A stretch of 64,000 nucleotides of DNA from DATEPR01 sp036273855 (GTDB lineage Bacteria; Actinomycetota; Actinomycetes; Mycobacteriales; Pseudonocardiaceae), in the NCBI GenBank assembly GCA_036273855.1, contig DASUGU010000103.1:47211-111210 (forward strand), given 5' to 3'. Below the pieces are notes generated by a model. It ran no database searches. It was not told the origin of the DNA and saw only the letters and a list, made by a program, of their open reading frames with translations. The position numbers were made by a program, and so were the translations under genes. Shown one piece after another: positions 54,855 to 62,957 of this stretch; position 1 is the first letter of the stretch, and each line of letters starts with the position of its first letter.

Positions 54855-55493
54855 ATGACCGAGTCATCCGGCAACCCGACGACGACGAGACCGACAAGGC
54901 CGACGACGCGGGGCCGCCCGCTGGATGTCGGCGCCTTCCTGTCCAACGCGACGTGGCCGCTGCTGCCGGTCGTCGGCGTCGCGGCCATCGTGCTCGGCGT
55001 GCTCGTCCTGGTCTGGCCGGGCCCCAGCCTGCTGGTCGTCGGCATCCTGTTCGGCATCTATCTGCTGGTCACAGGCATCATGGAGATCGTGGAGGCGTTC
55101 GCCCCGCACATCCCGGGCAGCATGCGGGCGCTGAACCTGATCGCCGGAGCGCTGTGCGTCGTGCTCGGCCTGATCTGCTTCCGCGGCGCCGCCGAGTCGC
55201 TCCTGCTGCTGGCGTTCTGGATCGGTTTCGGCTGGCTCCTGCGCGGCCTGTCCCTGATCTCGGCCGGCATCACCGCCCGCCGCGGCTGGCTGGTGTTCGT
55301 CGGCGCCATCACCATCATCGCCGGCATCGTCCTGGTGGTCTCCCCGGCCACGTCCATCCTCACGCTGACCCTGCTGGCCGGCATCTGGCTGATCGTCATC
55401 GGCCTGATGGAGGTCGTCCACGGCGTGATGTGGTACCTCCAGGAACGCCGCAGCCGAGCATCCCTCACCCCGTCCCCGGCCCCGGCCGCCTGA
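54855..55493 (+). CDS. HdeD family (DUF308) membrane protein
   Basis: A 212-residue protein with six transmembrane helices in three similar pairs (for example WPLLPVVGVAAIVLGVLVLV and IWLIVIGLMEVVHGVMWYL), the layout of HdeD-like proteins connected with acid stress in enterobacteria. A disordered Thr/Arg-rich tail precedes helix 1. ATG 54855 is the start; the longer frame upstream is antisense-like DNA. Function here is unknown. Confidence 0.83.
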   Translation: MTESSGNPTTTRPTRPTTRGRPLDVGAFLSNATWPLLPVVGVAAIVLGVLVLVWPGPSLLVVGILFGIYLLVTGIMEIVEAFAPHIPGSMRALNLIAGALCVVLGLICFRGAAESLLLLAFWIGFGWLLRGLSLISAGITARRGWLVFVGAITIIAGIVLVVSPATSILTLTLLAGIWLIVIGLMEVVHGVMWYLQERRSRASLTPSPAPAA

Positions 55494-55499
55494 CTGCGA

Positions 55500-55531
55500 C
55501 GGCCGGGTGGGACCACACGGTGATCCGGCCG
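55500..55531. terminator. Hairpin between convergent HdeD and sigma-partner genes
   Basis: CGGCCGG (55500-55506) and CCGGCCG (55525-55531) give a 7-bp stem between stops at 55493 and 55543. No T-run. Confidence 0.4.
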
Positions 55532-55542
55532 ACGATTCCCCG

Positions 55543-56436
55543 CTAGAAACCGAGATCAGGATCGGTCACCAGTGTGGTGAGCTGCGCGGCGGTGAGCGGA
55601 GGCTGGGCCGCCGTGACGTCGGAGTTGCCGGCCGGGTCGTAGTTGTAGGCGCTCACTCCCACGACCGAACCATCCGCGCGGAACTGGGTGACGGACAGCT
55701 GGCGGCCGGGAGCCGAGGTGGGCGTGCTCGTGTCCGGCACGGACGTCGTCGTCATTTCCCGCAACAGTGCCGTGTCACCGCGCAAGGTGATCTGGCACGT
55801 GTCGGGCGGGATCCGCACGCCGGGGGGCGGCTCCACCGAGGAAGCCAAGGAGTGCGAGGAATCCTGAGCACACCGGGCGTTCGGCCCTGTCGGGTCGGCG
55901 CCGGGGGCGTAGACCTCGATGGACACCGAGGTCGTCACGCCGTGCACGGTGAAGCGGACGAACGTGTCCGTGAAGTTCCGCTTGGTCGGCGTCGAGTCGG
56001 TCGCATCATGGTCCCACTGCTGGACCGAGACGTCCCGGGCGTCGGGTACCACGGTGGGGAACACGTGCCGCAGCTCGCGGGTCCACGCGTTGGTCAGCGA
56101 GTTCAGCTGCGCGGTGTCGTAGGTCCGCGTGTGCGTACCCGATGGCGGCCACGGATAGTGCGGAGCCGTGGCGTGGGGAGCCGTGGTGTGCGGAGCGGTG
56201 GTGATCTCGCTGGGCGGGGTCGCGGTGGTGACCCGGCGGTCGGCACCGTGCAGCAGGGTCGGCACCGCGACGGCGGCCACGGCGACGACGGCGGTGGCCG
56301 CGCCCACACCGGCCAGCGCCCGACGCCGCTGGCTCTGCCGCTGCGCGGTGGCGATCAGCCGGTCCGCGTCGAACGCCAGCGGTGGCTCGTCGGCCAGCGC
56401 ACGGTCGAGTCCTGCCCTCAGTTGCTGTTCGATCAT
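55543..56436 (-). CDS. Single-pass membrane protein, partner of SigE-type sigma (putative anti-sigma)
   Basis: A 297-residue protein. A cytoplasmic N-terminus (about 40 residues) is followed by one transmembrane helix (AGVGAATAVVAVAAVAVPTLL), a Thr/Pro/His-rich repeat-like linker with APHTTAPHATAPHYP, and an extracytoplasmic domain with one cysteine pair. The start overlaps the sigma gene's stop (ATGA), the usual arrangement for a membrane regulator of an ECF sigma factor. No zinc anti-sigma motif (HxxxCxxC) is seen, so the mechanism is open. Confidence 0.78.
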   Translation of the reverse strand: MIEQQLRAGLDRALADEPPLAFDADRLIATAQRQSQRRRALAGVGAATAVVAVAAVAVPTLLHGADRRVTTATPPSEITTAPHTTAPHATAPHYPWPPSGTHTRTYDTAQLNSLTNAWTRELRHVFPTVVPDARDVSVQQWDHDATDSTPTKRNFTDTFVRFTVHGVTTSVSIEVYAPGADPTGPNARCAQDSSHSLASSVEPPPGVRIPPDTCQITLRGDTALLREMTTTSVPDTSTPTSAPGRQLSVTQFRADGSVVGVSAYNYDPAGNSDVTAAQPPLTAAQLTTLVTDPDLGF

Positions 56437-56960
56437 GACGTAACCCTCCCGGTTGTCGCAGCGGTCATCGCGGTGCGCAAGTTGTCCAGGCCACGGGCGG
56501 CCTGGCTCTTCACGGTGCCCTCGTTGCATCCCATGACGGCCGCGGTCTGCGCGATCGACAGGTCGTCGAAGTAGCGCAACACCAGCACGGCCCGTTGCCG
56601 GGGTGGCACCTTGAGGAGGGCGCCATGCACCAGGTTCCGTTGCCACGACAGGACAGCCGCCTCATCCGGCTTCGGCGAGCCGTCCGACCGGTCCGGCACG
56701 TCGGCGCGCCTCACCTCGGACCGCCGCCACGGCCGCCGCCTCTCGTCCAGCCAGGTGCGGAGCAGGACAGTGCGGGCATAGGCGCCCATCGAGTCCTGCG
56801 CGGTGATCCGGTGCCAGGAGCGGTAGATCTTGACGAGCGTGGTCTGCATGAGGTCCTCGGCAAGATGCCAGTCACCGCAGAACAGATAGGCACATCGACG
56901 CAACGGCGCTGCCTGTTGCGTGGCGAATTCGCGGAACCGCTCTTCGTCGTCTCGACGCAT
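56433..56960 (-). CDS. SigE family ECF sigma factor
   Basis: A 175-residue ECF sigma. Region 2 contains CAYLFCGDWHLAEDLMQTTLVKIYRSW, region 4 VPPRQRAVLVLRYFDDLSIAQTAAVMGCNEGTVKSQ. It is the Streptomyces SigE-family type (RNAP_sigma SigE50). Starts at ATG 56960; followed by the membrane partner with 4-base overlap. A strong hairpin lies 86 bases upstream of the start. Confidence 0.9.
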   Translation of the reverse strand: MRRDDEERFREFATQQAAPLRRCAYLFCGDWHLAEDLMQTTLVKIYRSWHRITAQDSMGAYARTVLLRTWLDERRRPWRRSEVRRADVPDRSDGSPKPDEAAVLSWQRNLVHGALLKVPPRQRAVLVLRYFDDLSIAQTAAVMGCNEGTVKSQAARGLDNLRTAMTAATTGRVTS

Positions 56961-57045
56961 GGGCCCCCCTTTCCGCCGCTACTCACGCGGCCGACGTCGG
57001 GAAGGTTGCACGCCGTGACACCCGGACCGGGACTGGCACCGAAAA

Positions 57046-57088
57046 ACAACTGTCCCTGACCATATCAGTGCAGGTCAGGGACAGTTGT
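57046..57088 (-). terminator. 16-bp perfect hairpin in a divergent promoter region (terminator-like on minus strand)
   Basis: ACAACTGTCCCTGACC (57046-57061), an 11-base loop, and GGTCAGGGACAGTTGT (57073-57088). Read on the minus strand the stem is followed by TTTT, so it can end leftward transcription. It lies between genes that diverge, where no gene needs a terminator. Confidence 0.7.
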
Positions 57089-57091
57089 GTG

Positions 57092-57116
57092 CTGATCCCG
57101 GATCAGGTGATCACCT
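57092..57116. promoter_or_regulatory. Two overlapping palindromes, likely operator
   Basis: CTGATCCCGGATCAG (57092-57106) and AGGTGATCACCT (57105-57116) are perfect or near-perfect palindromes sharing two bases, 47 bases before the start at 57163. Confidence 0.4.
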
Positions 57117-57149
57117 ACCAACCGGACGCCGATTGTCCGGAACTGGTTC

Positions 57150-57155
57150 TAAGGT
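57150..57155 (+). promoter_or_regulatory. -10 box of the DinB-like gene
   Basis: TAAGGT, 7 bases before ATG 57163; no ribosome site, so leaderless-type start. Confidence 0.4.
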
Positions 57156-57162
57156 GCCGCCC

Positions 57163-57918
57163 ATGACCGAGATCACCGGAGGCTTGTTCCGCCCCGTGCG
57201 CATCCGTGACACCACGATCAGGCACCTGGTCGTCCACGACACCGACGTGCGAGGCACCCTGATCAAGAACACCAGGGTGCGCGGTGCCGAACTGGTGGAC
57301 GTCCGGATCGACGGCGAACTGGTGAACGTCGTGGTGAACGGCGTGAGCATCGGCCCGCTGGTGGACGCCGAACTGAACCGGCGCATGCCCGACCGGGCGA
57401 AGATGAGCCCGGCCGACAGTGCGGGGTTCCGCACGGCGTGGACCACCCTGGAAGGGCTGTGGGCGGACACGGTCGCCCGGGCCCGGACGTTCCCGGAAGC
57501 GGATTTGCACCGGGGCGTTGACGGCGAATGGTCGTTCATCCAGACCCTGCGCCACCTCAACTTCGCCAGCAACGCCTGGGTGGCCAGGATGATCCTGGGC
57601 CACGCGTCGCCGTGGCATCAGTGGGACCTGCCGTGGGACGAGGCTCCCGGCTGGGACGGCATCCCGTGGGACCGCCCGATCCAGCCACCGCTCGACGAGG
57701 TACTGGCCGAACGCGCCAAGCGGCAGGCGATGGTCCGCGACACCATCGACTCGCTCACCGACGACCGACTCGCCACGAACGTGACCAACACCGAACCCGG
57801 CTGGCCGCAGCTCGAGAACCTCCCGCTGAAGGAATGCATTCAGACCGTCCTGAACGAGGAATGGGAACACCGGCTGTACGCCGAACGCGACCTGACCGCA
57901 CTGCGGAACGAGGACTGA
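57163..57918 (+). CDS. DinB-like protein with N-terminal beta-helix (pentapeptide-like) repeats
   Basis: A 251-residue protein. The first 70 residues are short beta repeats (TTIRHLVVHDTDVRGTLI, VRGAELVDVRIDGELVNVVV) resembling pentapeptide repeats. The rest is a DinB-like four-helix bundle with possible metal ligands in LRHLNFASNAW and EWEHRLYAERDL. Such proteins are thiol-dependent transferases or have unknown roles. Its stop is 1 base from the hydrolase start, so they form an operon. TAAGGT lies 7 bases before ATG 57163. Confidence 0.82.
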   Translation: MTEITGGLFRPVRIRDTTIRHLVVHDTDVRGTLIKNTRVRGAELVDVRIDGELVNVVVNGVSIGPLVDAELNRRMPDRAKMSPADSAGFRTAWTTLEGLWADTVARARTFPEADLHRGVDGEWSFIQTLRHLNFASNAWVARMILGHASPWHQWDLPWDEAPGWDGIPWDRPIQPPLDEVLAERAKRQAMVRDTIDSLTDDRLATNVTNTEPGWPQLENLPLKECIQTVLNEEWEHRLYAERDLTALRNED

Positions 57919-57919
57919 C

Positions 57920-58576
57920 ATGGACATCCTGCTCATCGCCGGCCTGTGGCTGGACGGCACCGCCTGGGACGACGTGGTCCCGACGCTCACCGAACTGGGT
58001 CACCGCCCCGCGCCACTCACCCTCCCCGGGTCCACTCTGGACGATCAGGCGGCTGCGTTGTCGGCCGCGGTGGACGCGGCACCGGACAAGCCGCTGGTGG
58101 TGGGCCATTCGGCGGCGTGCACCCTGGCCTGGCTGGCGGCCGACGCACGACCGGAACGAGTGGCCAAGGTAGCCCTGATCGGCGGCTTCCCGACCTCGGA
58201 CGGCAAGCCGTACGCCGACTTCTTCCCCATCACCGACGGAGTGATGCCGTTCCCCGGCTGGGCACCGTTCGAGGGACCCGACTCCGCCGACCTGGACGAG
58301 ACCGCCAGGCGCACGATGGCCGCGGCCGCGATCCCGGTTCCCGAGGGAGTGGCCAACGGCGTGGTGCGATACACGAACGAACGCCGGTTCGACGTCCCGG
58401 TCACCATGGTGTGCCCGGAATTCACACCCGCCCAGGCCCAGGCCTGGATCGCGGCCGGCGAGATTCCGGAACTCGCCAAGGCCAACCACGTCGAGTTCGT
58501 CGACATCGACTCCGGCCACTGGCCGATGTTCACCAAACCAACCGAACTGGCCCACCTACTGGCGGCCATGTCCTGA
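57920..58576 (+). CDS. Alpha/beta hydrolase
   Basis: A 218-residue alpha/beta-fold hydrolase. The nucleophile elbow is VVGHSAACTLAW (Ser near 56), and the catalytic His is in SGHWPMF near the C-terminus; the Asp is likely in the preceding FVDIDSGH. N-terminal MDILLIAGLWLDGTAW fits small esterase or lactonase types. Co-transcribed with the DinB-like gene; substrate unknown. Confidence 0.85.
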   Translation: MDILLIAGLWLDGTAWDDVVPTLTELGHRPAPLTLPGSTLDDQAAALSAAVDAAPDKPLVVGHSAACTLAWLAADARPERVAKVALIGGFPTSDGKPYADFFPITDGVMPFPGWAPFEGPDSADLDETARRTMAAAAIPVPEGVANGVVRYTNERRFDVPVTMVCPEFTPAQAQAWIAAGEIPELAKANHVEFVDIDSGHWPMFTKPTELAHLLAAMS

Positions 58577-58686
58577 CCGGCCGCAGCCACACTCCACCCG
58601 GCTGAAGGCGCTCGCCGAGACGACGGGTCACTGCAGGTCGGCAGCCTGCCTGGAAGCATCTACGGATTGCGTAGACGCGGTACGCA

Positions 58687-58710
58687 CCCCGGTAGGATTC
58701 GAACCTACGC
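58687..58710 (-). repeat. Copy of the tRNA-Arg T-arm (24-bp direct repeat, attachment-site-like)
   Basis: It is identical over 24 bases to 59192-59215 inside tRNA-Arg, in the same orientation. Similarity to the anticodon arm continues weakly to about 58735, but no 5' half or matching acceptor exists, so it is not a tRNA gene. Confidence 0.75.
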
Positions 58711-58734
58711 ACCCTCGCCGAGGGAGGTGTCTTC

Positions 58735-59044
58735 ATGGACCGCGCTAGGTCGCTGACCTGCCATTTTGGCCACCATCTGCTCCAGTTCCTGGTATCAATC
58801 TCAACCATCCATATGGAGTCAAACGGCTCTGTTTCGCTGTGAAATCCGGTAAATGCCCACGAGCCATCCTGATCAAATGATCCTTCGATCCAGCTCTGTG
58901 TCCGATAGGAAGGCATTCCGGATGCGCATTCTCGGCGCTCCAGTCGATCTTCGCGCGCGAAACAGGCGGAAGTAGGGCTATCAGGCTGTCCCGGAACACA
59001 TCTATGAGCTCGTGGACAGAGGGCTCGTAGTTGTCCAATGACAT
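58735..59044 (-). pseudogene. Low-GC hypothetical gene, frameshifted
   Basis: From ATG 59044 one frame reads MSLDNYEPSVHELIDVFRDS...SAENAHPE, then the protein-like sequence continues in another frame (SGMPSYRTQSWIEGSFDQDG, later NWSRWWPKWQVSDLARS). The switch is near 58935-58925. GC is clearly lower (about half) than the surroundings. No family recognised; it looks like a decayed acquired gene. The 3' end is uncertain and may run into the tRNA-like repeat. Confidence 0.6.
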
Positions 59045-59126
59045 CCCCTCGGCTGTCTTCCTGTCGGTCGTAGTTATTTGATCCAGTCAAGAATTGGCCT
59101 GATCCGACCGGAGACAGCCGGACCGA

Positions 59127-59173
59127 CGAAAGCACCCCTCGACCATGTTCGTGCTGGTCAAGGGGTGCTTTCG
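59127..59173 (-). terminator. Terminator of tRNA-Arg
   Basis: Arms 59127-59145 and 59155-59173 pair at 18 of 19 positions (CGAAAGCACCCCTCGACCA with its near-complement) around a 9-base loop, 16 bases after the tRNA 3' end. A short TTTC end is present on the minus strand. Confidence 0.75.
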
Positions 59174-59188
59174 CAGGTCTAAACCGAG

Positions 59189-59260
59189 CGCCCCCGGTAG
59201 GATTCGAACCTACGCTCCCGCCTCCGGAGGGCGGTGCTCTATCCCCTGAGCTACGGGGGC
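59189..59260 (-). tRNA. tRNA-Arg (CCG anticodon)
   Basis: A complete cloverleaf: acceptor GCCCCCG/CGGGGGC, D-stem GCTC/GAGC, anticodon stem CCGCC/GGCGG with loop CTCCGGA (anticodon CCG), T-arm GTAGG-TTCGAAT-CCTAC. CCA is not encoded. It precedes argS by two kilobases, a common actinobacterial association. Confidence 0.95.
59192..59215 (-). repeat. 24-bp repeat copy within tRNA-Arg
   Basis: The 3' part of the tRNA gene, identical to 58687-58710. tRNA 3' ends are usual integrase attachment sites. Confidence 0.75.
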
Positions 59261-59313
59261 TCGTCGTGCTGCCGAACGAGCATAGCGCACTCGCGTGGAC
59301 AGGCTGCTGCGCC

Positions 59314-59319
59314 TACCGT
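59314..59319 (+). promoter_or_regulatory. -10 box of the EphD-like gene
   Basis: TACCGT, 8 bases before ATG 59328; no ribosome site. Confidence 0.35.
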
Positions 59320-59327
59320 GATGTGGC

Positions 59328-61016
59328 ATGAACACGGTGCGTGTCGGGCTGGTGCAGGGCGACGGCCTGCGGTTGTTGGTGACCGAGCAGGGGGATCGCA
59401 CCAAGCCGACCGTCCTGCTCGTGCACGGCTACCCGGACAACTCGTCGATGTGGGGCGACGTCGCGGACGTCCTCTCCGATCGGTTCCACGTGGTGCGGTT
59501 CGACGTGCGGGGGACCGGGGGGTCGGAGGCGCCGCAGAGTCGGGATGGGTATCGACTTGACCACCTGGCGGCCGACATCGCGGCTGTCGCCCGGACGGTC
59601 AGCCCGGATGCGCCCGTGCACCTGGTGGCGCACGACTGGGGGTCCATCCAGAGCTGGCACGCGGTGACCGAGCCCAAGTACGCCGCACTCTTCGCCTCCT
59701 ACACCTCGATCTCCGGTCCTTGCCTGGACCACATCGACGCCTGGATGCGCCGCAACGTCTCGCGCCTGCGGCTGCGCCCGGTCCTGCGCCAGCTCGCCCA
59801 CTCCTGGTACATCGGCTTCTTCCGGCTCCCCACTCTCCCCGAACTGGCCTGGCGCACCCCACTCCTGCGCGGCCGCCTGCACGCCGAGCAGCGGGACGCG
59901 ATCAACGGCATCGAGCTCTACCGCGCCAACATGCTCGGCGGCCACACCCCGACCGAGCGCCGGACCGCCGTCCCCGTCCAGCAGATCGCCCTCACCAAGG
60001 ACCTCTTCGTCACCGCACCCCTCCTCGATGCCGCCGTCCCGTTCACCGACCGGCTGTACCGCCGCGAACTCCCCTACGGCCACTGGGCGCCGCGCACCCA
60101 CCCGACGACGATCGCCGAACTGGTCACCGACTTCACCCGGCACGTCGACGGCGCGCCGGCCACCCGCGGGCTGCGCCGGGTGACCGGTGACGCCAAGCGG
60201 TTCGCCGGCAAGCTCGTGCTGGTCACCGGGGCGGGCAGTGGGATCGGGCGGTCCACGGCGCTGGCGTTCGCCGCGGCGGGCGCTGACGTGCTGGCCGCCG
60301 ACATCGACGTGGACACCGCCGCCGCGACCGCAGGCGCCGCCCGGGAGCTGGGCGTGGCCGCCGCCGGATACCAGGTCGACGTGGCCGACTCGGCCGCGCT
60401 GCGCAAGCTGGCCGCCTCGGTGATCGCCGAGCACGGCGTGCCGGACATCGTGATGGCGAACGCCGGCATCGGCATGTCGGGCGGGTTCCTGGACACCGGC
60501 GAGGACGACTGGCGCCGCGTGGTCGACGTGAACCTGCTCGGCGTGGTGCACACGCTCCGTGCGTTCACTTCCCACCTGGTGGAACGGGGGAGCGGCGGCC
60601 ATCTGGTGGTCACCGCGTCGGCGGCCGCGTTCACGCCGTGGCCGTCGCTGACCGCCTACGCGGCCACCAAGGCGGCCGTCCTCTCGCTGGCCCAGAGCAT
60701 GCGCACCGAGCTGGCCCCGCACGGCATCGGCGTGACGGCCGTCTGCCCTGGTCTGATCGCCACGAACATCATCAGCACCACCCGGTTCGCCGGTCAGGAC
60801 GAGGCGACCGAGCGCCGCATGCGGGCGGAGACCGAGGCGGTGTTCCGGCGGCGGAACTATGGGCCCGATCGGGTGGCGAAGGCGGTACTCAGCGCAGTGG
60901 TCAACAATCGGGCGATAGTCCCCGTGACACCCGAGGCACACCTCGCCGCTGCCGGCACCCGAATGTCCCCTTCGCTGGTTAGGCGGTTTGGCGGATGGCT
61001 CAGCTCCAGTCGGTGA
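59328..61016 (+). CDS. Bifunctional epoxide hydrolase-like/short-chain dehydrogenase (EphD-like)
   Basis: A 562-residue fusion. Residues 1-285 form an alpha/beta hydrolase with HGYPDNSS and the nucleophile Asp103 in VAHDWGS (Asp, as in epoxide hydrolases and dehalogenases); the catalytic His is in YGHWAPRTHP. Residues 290-562 form an SDR with TGAGSGIG, Asn-Ala-Gly, catalytic Ser in VTASAAAF and YAATK. The architecture equals mycobacterial EphD, linked there to mycolic-acid lipid metabolism. Since this genome probably lacks mycolates, another epoxy- or hydroxy-lipid substrate is likely (inference). Confidence 0.88.
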   Translation: MNTVRVGLVQGDGLRLLVTEQGDRTKPTVLLVHGYPDNSSMWGDVADVLSDRFHVVRFDVRGTGGSEAPQSRDGYRLDHLAADIAAVARTVSPDAPVHLVAHDWGSIQSWHAVTEPKYAALFASYTSISGPCLDHIDAWMRRNVSRLRLRPVLRQLAHSWYIGFFRLPTLPELAWRTPLLRGRLHAEQRDAINGIELYRANMLGGHTPTERRTAVPVQQIALTKDLFVTAPLLDAAVPFTDRLYRRELPYGHWAPRTHPTTIAELVTDFTRHVDGAPATRGLRRVTGDAKRFAGKLVLVTGAGSGIGRSTALAFAAAGADVLAADIDVDTAAATAGAARELGVAAAGYQVDVADSAALRKLAASVIAEHGVPDIVMANAGIGMSGGFLDTGEDDWRRVVDVNLLGVVHTLRAFTSHLVERGSGGHLVVTASAAAFTPWPSLTAYAATKAAVLSLAQSMRTELAPHGIGVTAVCPGLIATNIISTTRFAGQDEATERRMRAETEAVFRRRNYGPDRVAKAVLSAVVNNRAIVPVTPEAHLAAAGTRMSPSLVRRFGGWLSSSR

Positions 61017-61285
61017 CCAGTCGATTGCGCTGGTCGCCGATTAATCGTAGTTCACTCGAATGGGCTAACTACGCCAGGTCGAATGTGGCTTAGCGTTACA
61101 AGCGCCTTCCTGGTGAAGGGGTTGTGTCCTCCAGTACGACGGGGAGTCGAGGAGGGGACAGGGGAGACCTTGTCCATCGGCGCACAGGGCAGGCGCCGCG
61201 CCCGCAAGACCAGCCTGCCCTGCGCGTCGCCCCATCCCACCGAGTGAGACGGCTAATCCCATGTCACGGCGTACGCACGCCCTTC

Positions 61286-61291
61286 TAGACT
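61286..61291 (+). promoter_or_regulatory. -10 box of argS
   Basis: TAGACT, 7 bases before GTG 61299; no clear -35 box and no ribosome site. Probably leaderless. Confidence 0.5.
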
Positions 61292-61298
61292 TCACAGG

Positions 61299-62957
61299 GT
61301 GACCCCCGCCGCGCTCGCCGACCTGGTTCGTTCCACCGCGCTCGACGTCCTGTCCGACCGAGGACTGGACACCGGCGTGGTGCCCGACTCGGTCACGGTC
61401 GAGCGCCCGCGCAACCCCGACCACGGCGACTACGCCACCAATCTGGCGCTGCAGATCGCCAAGAAGCTCGGCGTGCCGCCCAGGGACCTGGCCGGCTGGC
61501 TGGCCACCGCGCTCACCGGCACCGACGGCGTGGCCGAGGCGGACATCGCCGGCCCCGGCTTCGTGAACCTGCGCCTGGCCTCGGACGCGCAGGCCGGCAT
61601 CGTGCGCGAGATCCTGGCCCAGGGCGACGCCTACGGCCACGGCGACCTGCTCACCGGCCGCCGGATCAACCTGGAGTTCGTGTCGGCCAACCCGACCGGT
61701 CCGCTGCACATCGGCGGCACCCGCTGGGCCGCCGTGGGCGACGCGCTGGGCCGCGTGCTCGCCGCGCAGGGCGGCGACATCACCCGCGAGTACTACTTCA
61801 ACGACGCCGGCACGCAGATCGACGGGTTCGTCGACTCGCTGATCGCGGCCGGCAAGGGTGAGCCGACCCCGGAGGACGGCTACGCCGGGGCGTACGTCGC
61901 GGACGTCGCCGCCGAGGTGCTCAAGGCCGAACCGAGCGCGCTGTCCCTGCCCGACGGCGAGCGGCACGAGGTGTTCCGCCGGGTCGGTGTCGGCCTGATG
62001 TTCGACCAGGTCAAGCAGAGCCTGCACAACTTCGGCACCGACTTCGACGTCTACACGCACGAGAACTCGTTCCACGAGTCGGGCGCGGTGGAGCGGGTGG
62101 TCGAACAGTTGAAGGAGTCCGGTCACCTGTACTTCGCCGACGGCGCGTGGTGGCTGCGGTCCACCGACTACGGCGACGACAAGGACCGCCCGGTCATCCG
62201 CAGCAACGGCACGCCCGCCTACATCGCCGGTGACATCGCGTACTACGCGGACAAACGGGCGCGCGGCTTCGACCTGTGCATCTACATGCTGGGCGCGGAC
62301 CACCACGGCTACATCGCCCGGCTCAAGGCCGCGGCGGCGGCGCTGGGTGACGACCCGGACACCGTCGAGGTGCTGATCGGCCAAATGGTCAACCTCATCT
62401 CGGACGGCAAGCCGGTCCGGATGAGCAAGCGGGCCGGCACGGTGATCAACATCGAGGACCTAGTGGACGCCGTCGGCGTGGACGCGGGCCGCTACGCGCT
62501 GATCCGCTCGTCGGCGGATTCCACGGTGGACATCGACCTCGACCTGCTCAACCGGCGCAGCAACGAGAATCCGGTCTTCTACGTGCAGTACGCGCACGCC
62601 AGGATGAGCTCGGTGCTGCGCAACGCGGCCGAGCTCGGCATCACCGGCGAGGGCGCCGACCTGTCGCTGCTCACCCACGACCGCGAGGGCGACCTGATTC
62701 GCACCCTGGGCGAGTACCCGAGGGTGCTGCGCGCGGCGGCCGAGCTGCGCGAGCCGCACCGGGTGGCCCGCTACCTGGAGGAGCTGGCCGGCGTCTTCCA
62801 CCGCTACTACGACACCAAGGAGTGCCGGGTGCTGCCGCAGGGCGACGATGAGGTTACCCCGGTGGCCGGGGCCCGGCTGCGGCTGTACGAGGCCGCCCGC
62901 CAGGTGCTGGCCGGTGGTCTCGGGCTGCTCGGGGTCAGCGCTCCGGAGCGCATGTGA
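61299..62957 (+). CDS. argS: Arginyl-tRNA synthetase
   Basis: A 552-residue class I synthetase. The HIGH-type motif is PTGPLHIGG (near residue 131), the KMSKS-type loop RMSKRAGTVI, and the N-terminal Add1-type domain has RPRNPDHGDYATNLAL. The C-terminal anticodon-binding domain ends in RLRLYEAARQVLAGGLGLLGV. It charges tRNA-Arg, and a tRNA-Arg gene lies upstream. It is followed directly by lysA with a 1-base overlap (TGATG). Confidence 0.97.
   Translation: MTPAALADLVRSTALDVLSDRGLDTGVVPDSVTVERPRNPDHGDYATNLALQIAKKLGVPPRDLAGWLATALTGTDGVAEADIAGPGFVNLRLASDAQAGIVREILAQGDAYGHGDLLTGRRINLEFVSANPTGPLHIGGTRWAAVGDALGRVLAAQGGDITREYYFNDAGTQIDGFVDSLIAAGKGEPTPEDGYAGAYVADVAAEVLKAEPSALSLPDGERHEVFRRVGVGLMFDQVKQSLHNFGTDFDVYTHENSFHESGAVERVVEQLKESGHLYFADGAWWLRSTDYGDDKDRPVIRSNGTPAYIAGDIAYYADKRARGFDLCIYMLGADHHGYIARLKAAAAALGDDPDTVEVLIGQMVNLISDGKPVRMSKRAGTVINIEDLVDAVGVDAGRYALIRSSADSTVDIDLDLLNRRSNENPVFYVQYAHARMSSVLRNAAELGITGEGADLSLLTHDREGDLIRTLGEYPRVLRAAAELREPHRVARYLEELAGVFHRYYDTKECRVLPQGDDEVTPVAGARLRLYEAARQVLAGGLGLLGVSAPERM

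Larger units (their letters stand above)
58577..59188. other. Region between the hydrolase and tRNA-Arg
   Basis: It contains the tRNA-Arg-like repeat, the frameshifted low-GC gene and the tRNA terminator. No intact gene is convincing. Confidence 0.65.

Noticed and set aside
58681..58775. A second tRNA gene at 58687
   Set aside because: Only the T-arm and a degraded anticodon arm match; no D-arm or matching 5' acceptor is present.
61052..61240. Small minus-strand ORF before argS
   Set aside because: No ribosome site, no protein-like composition, and it overlaps the argS promoter region.
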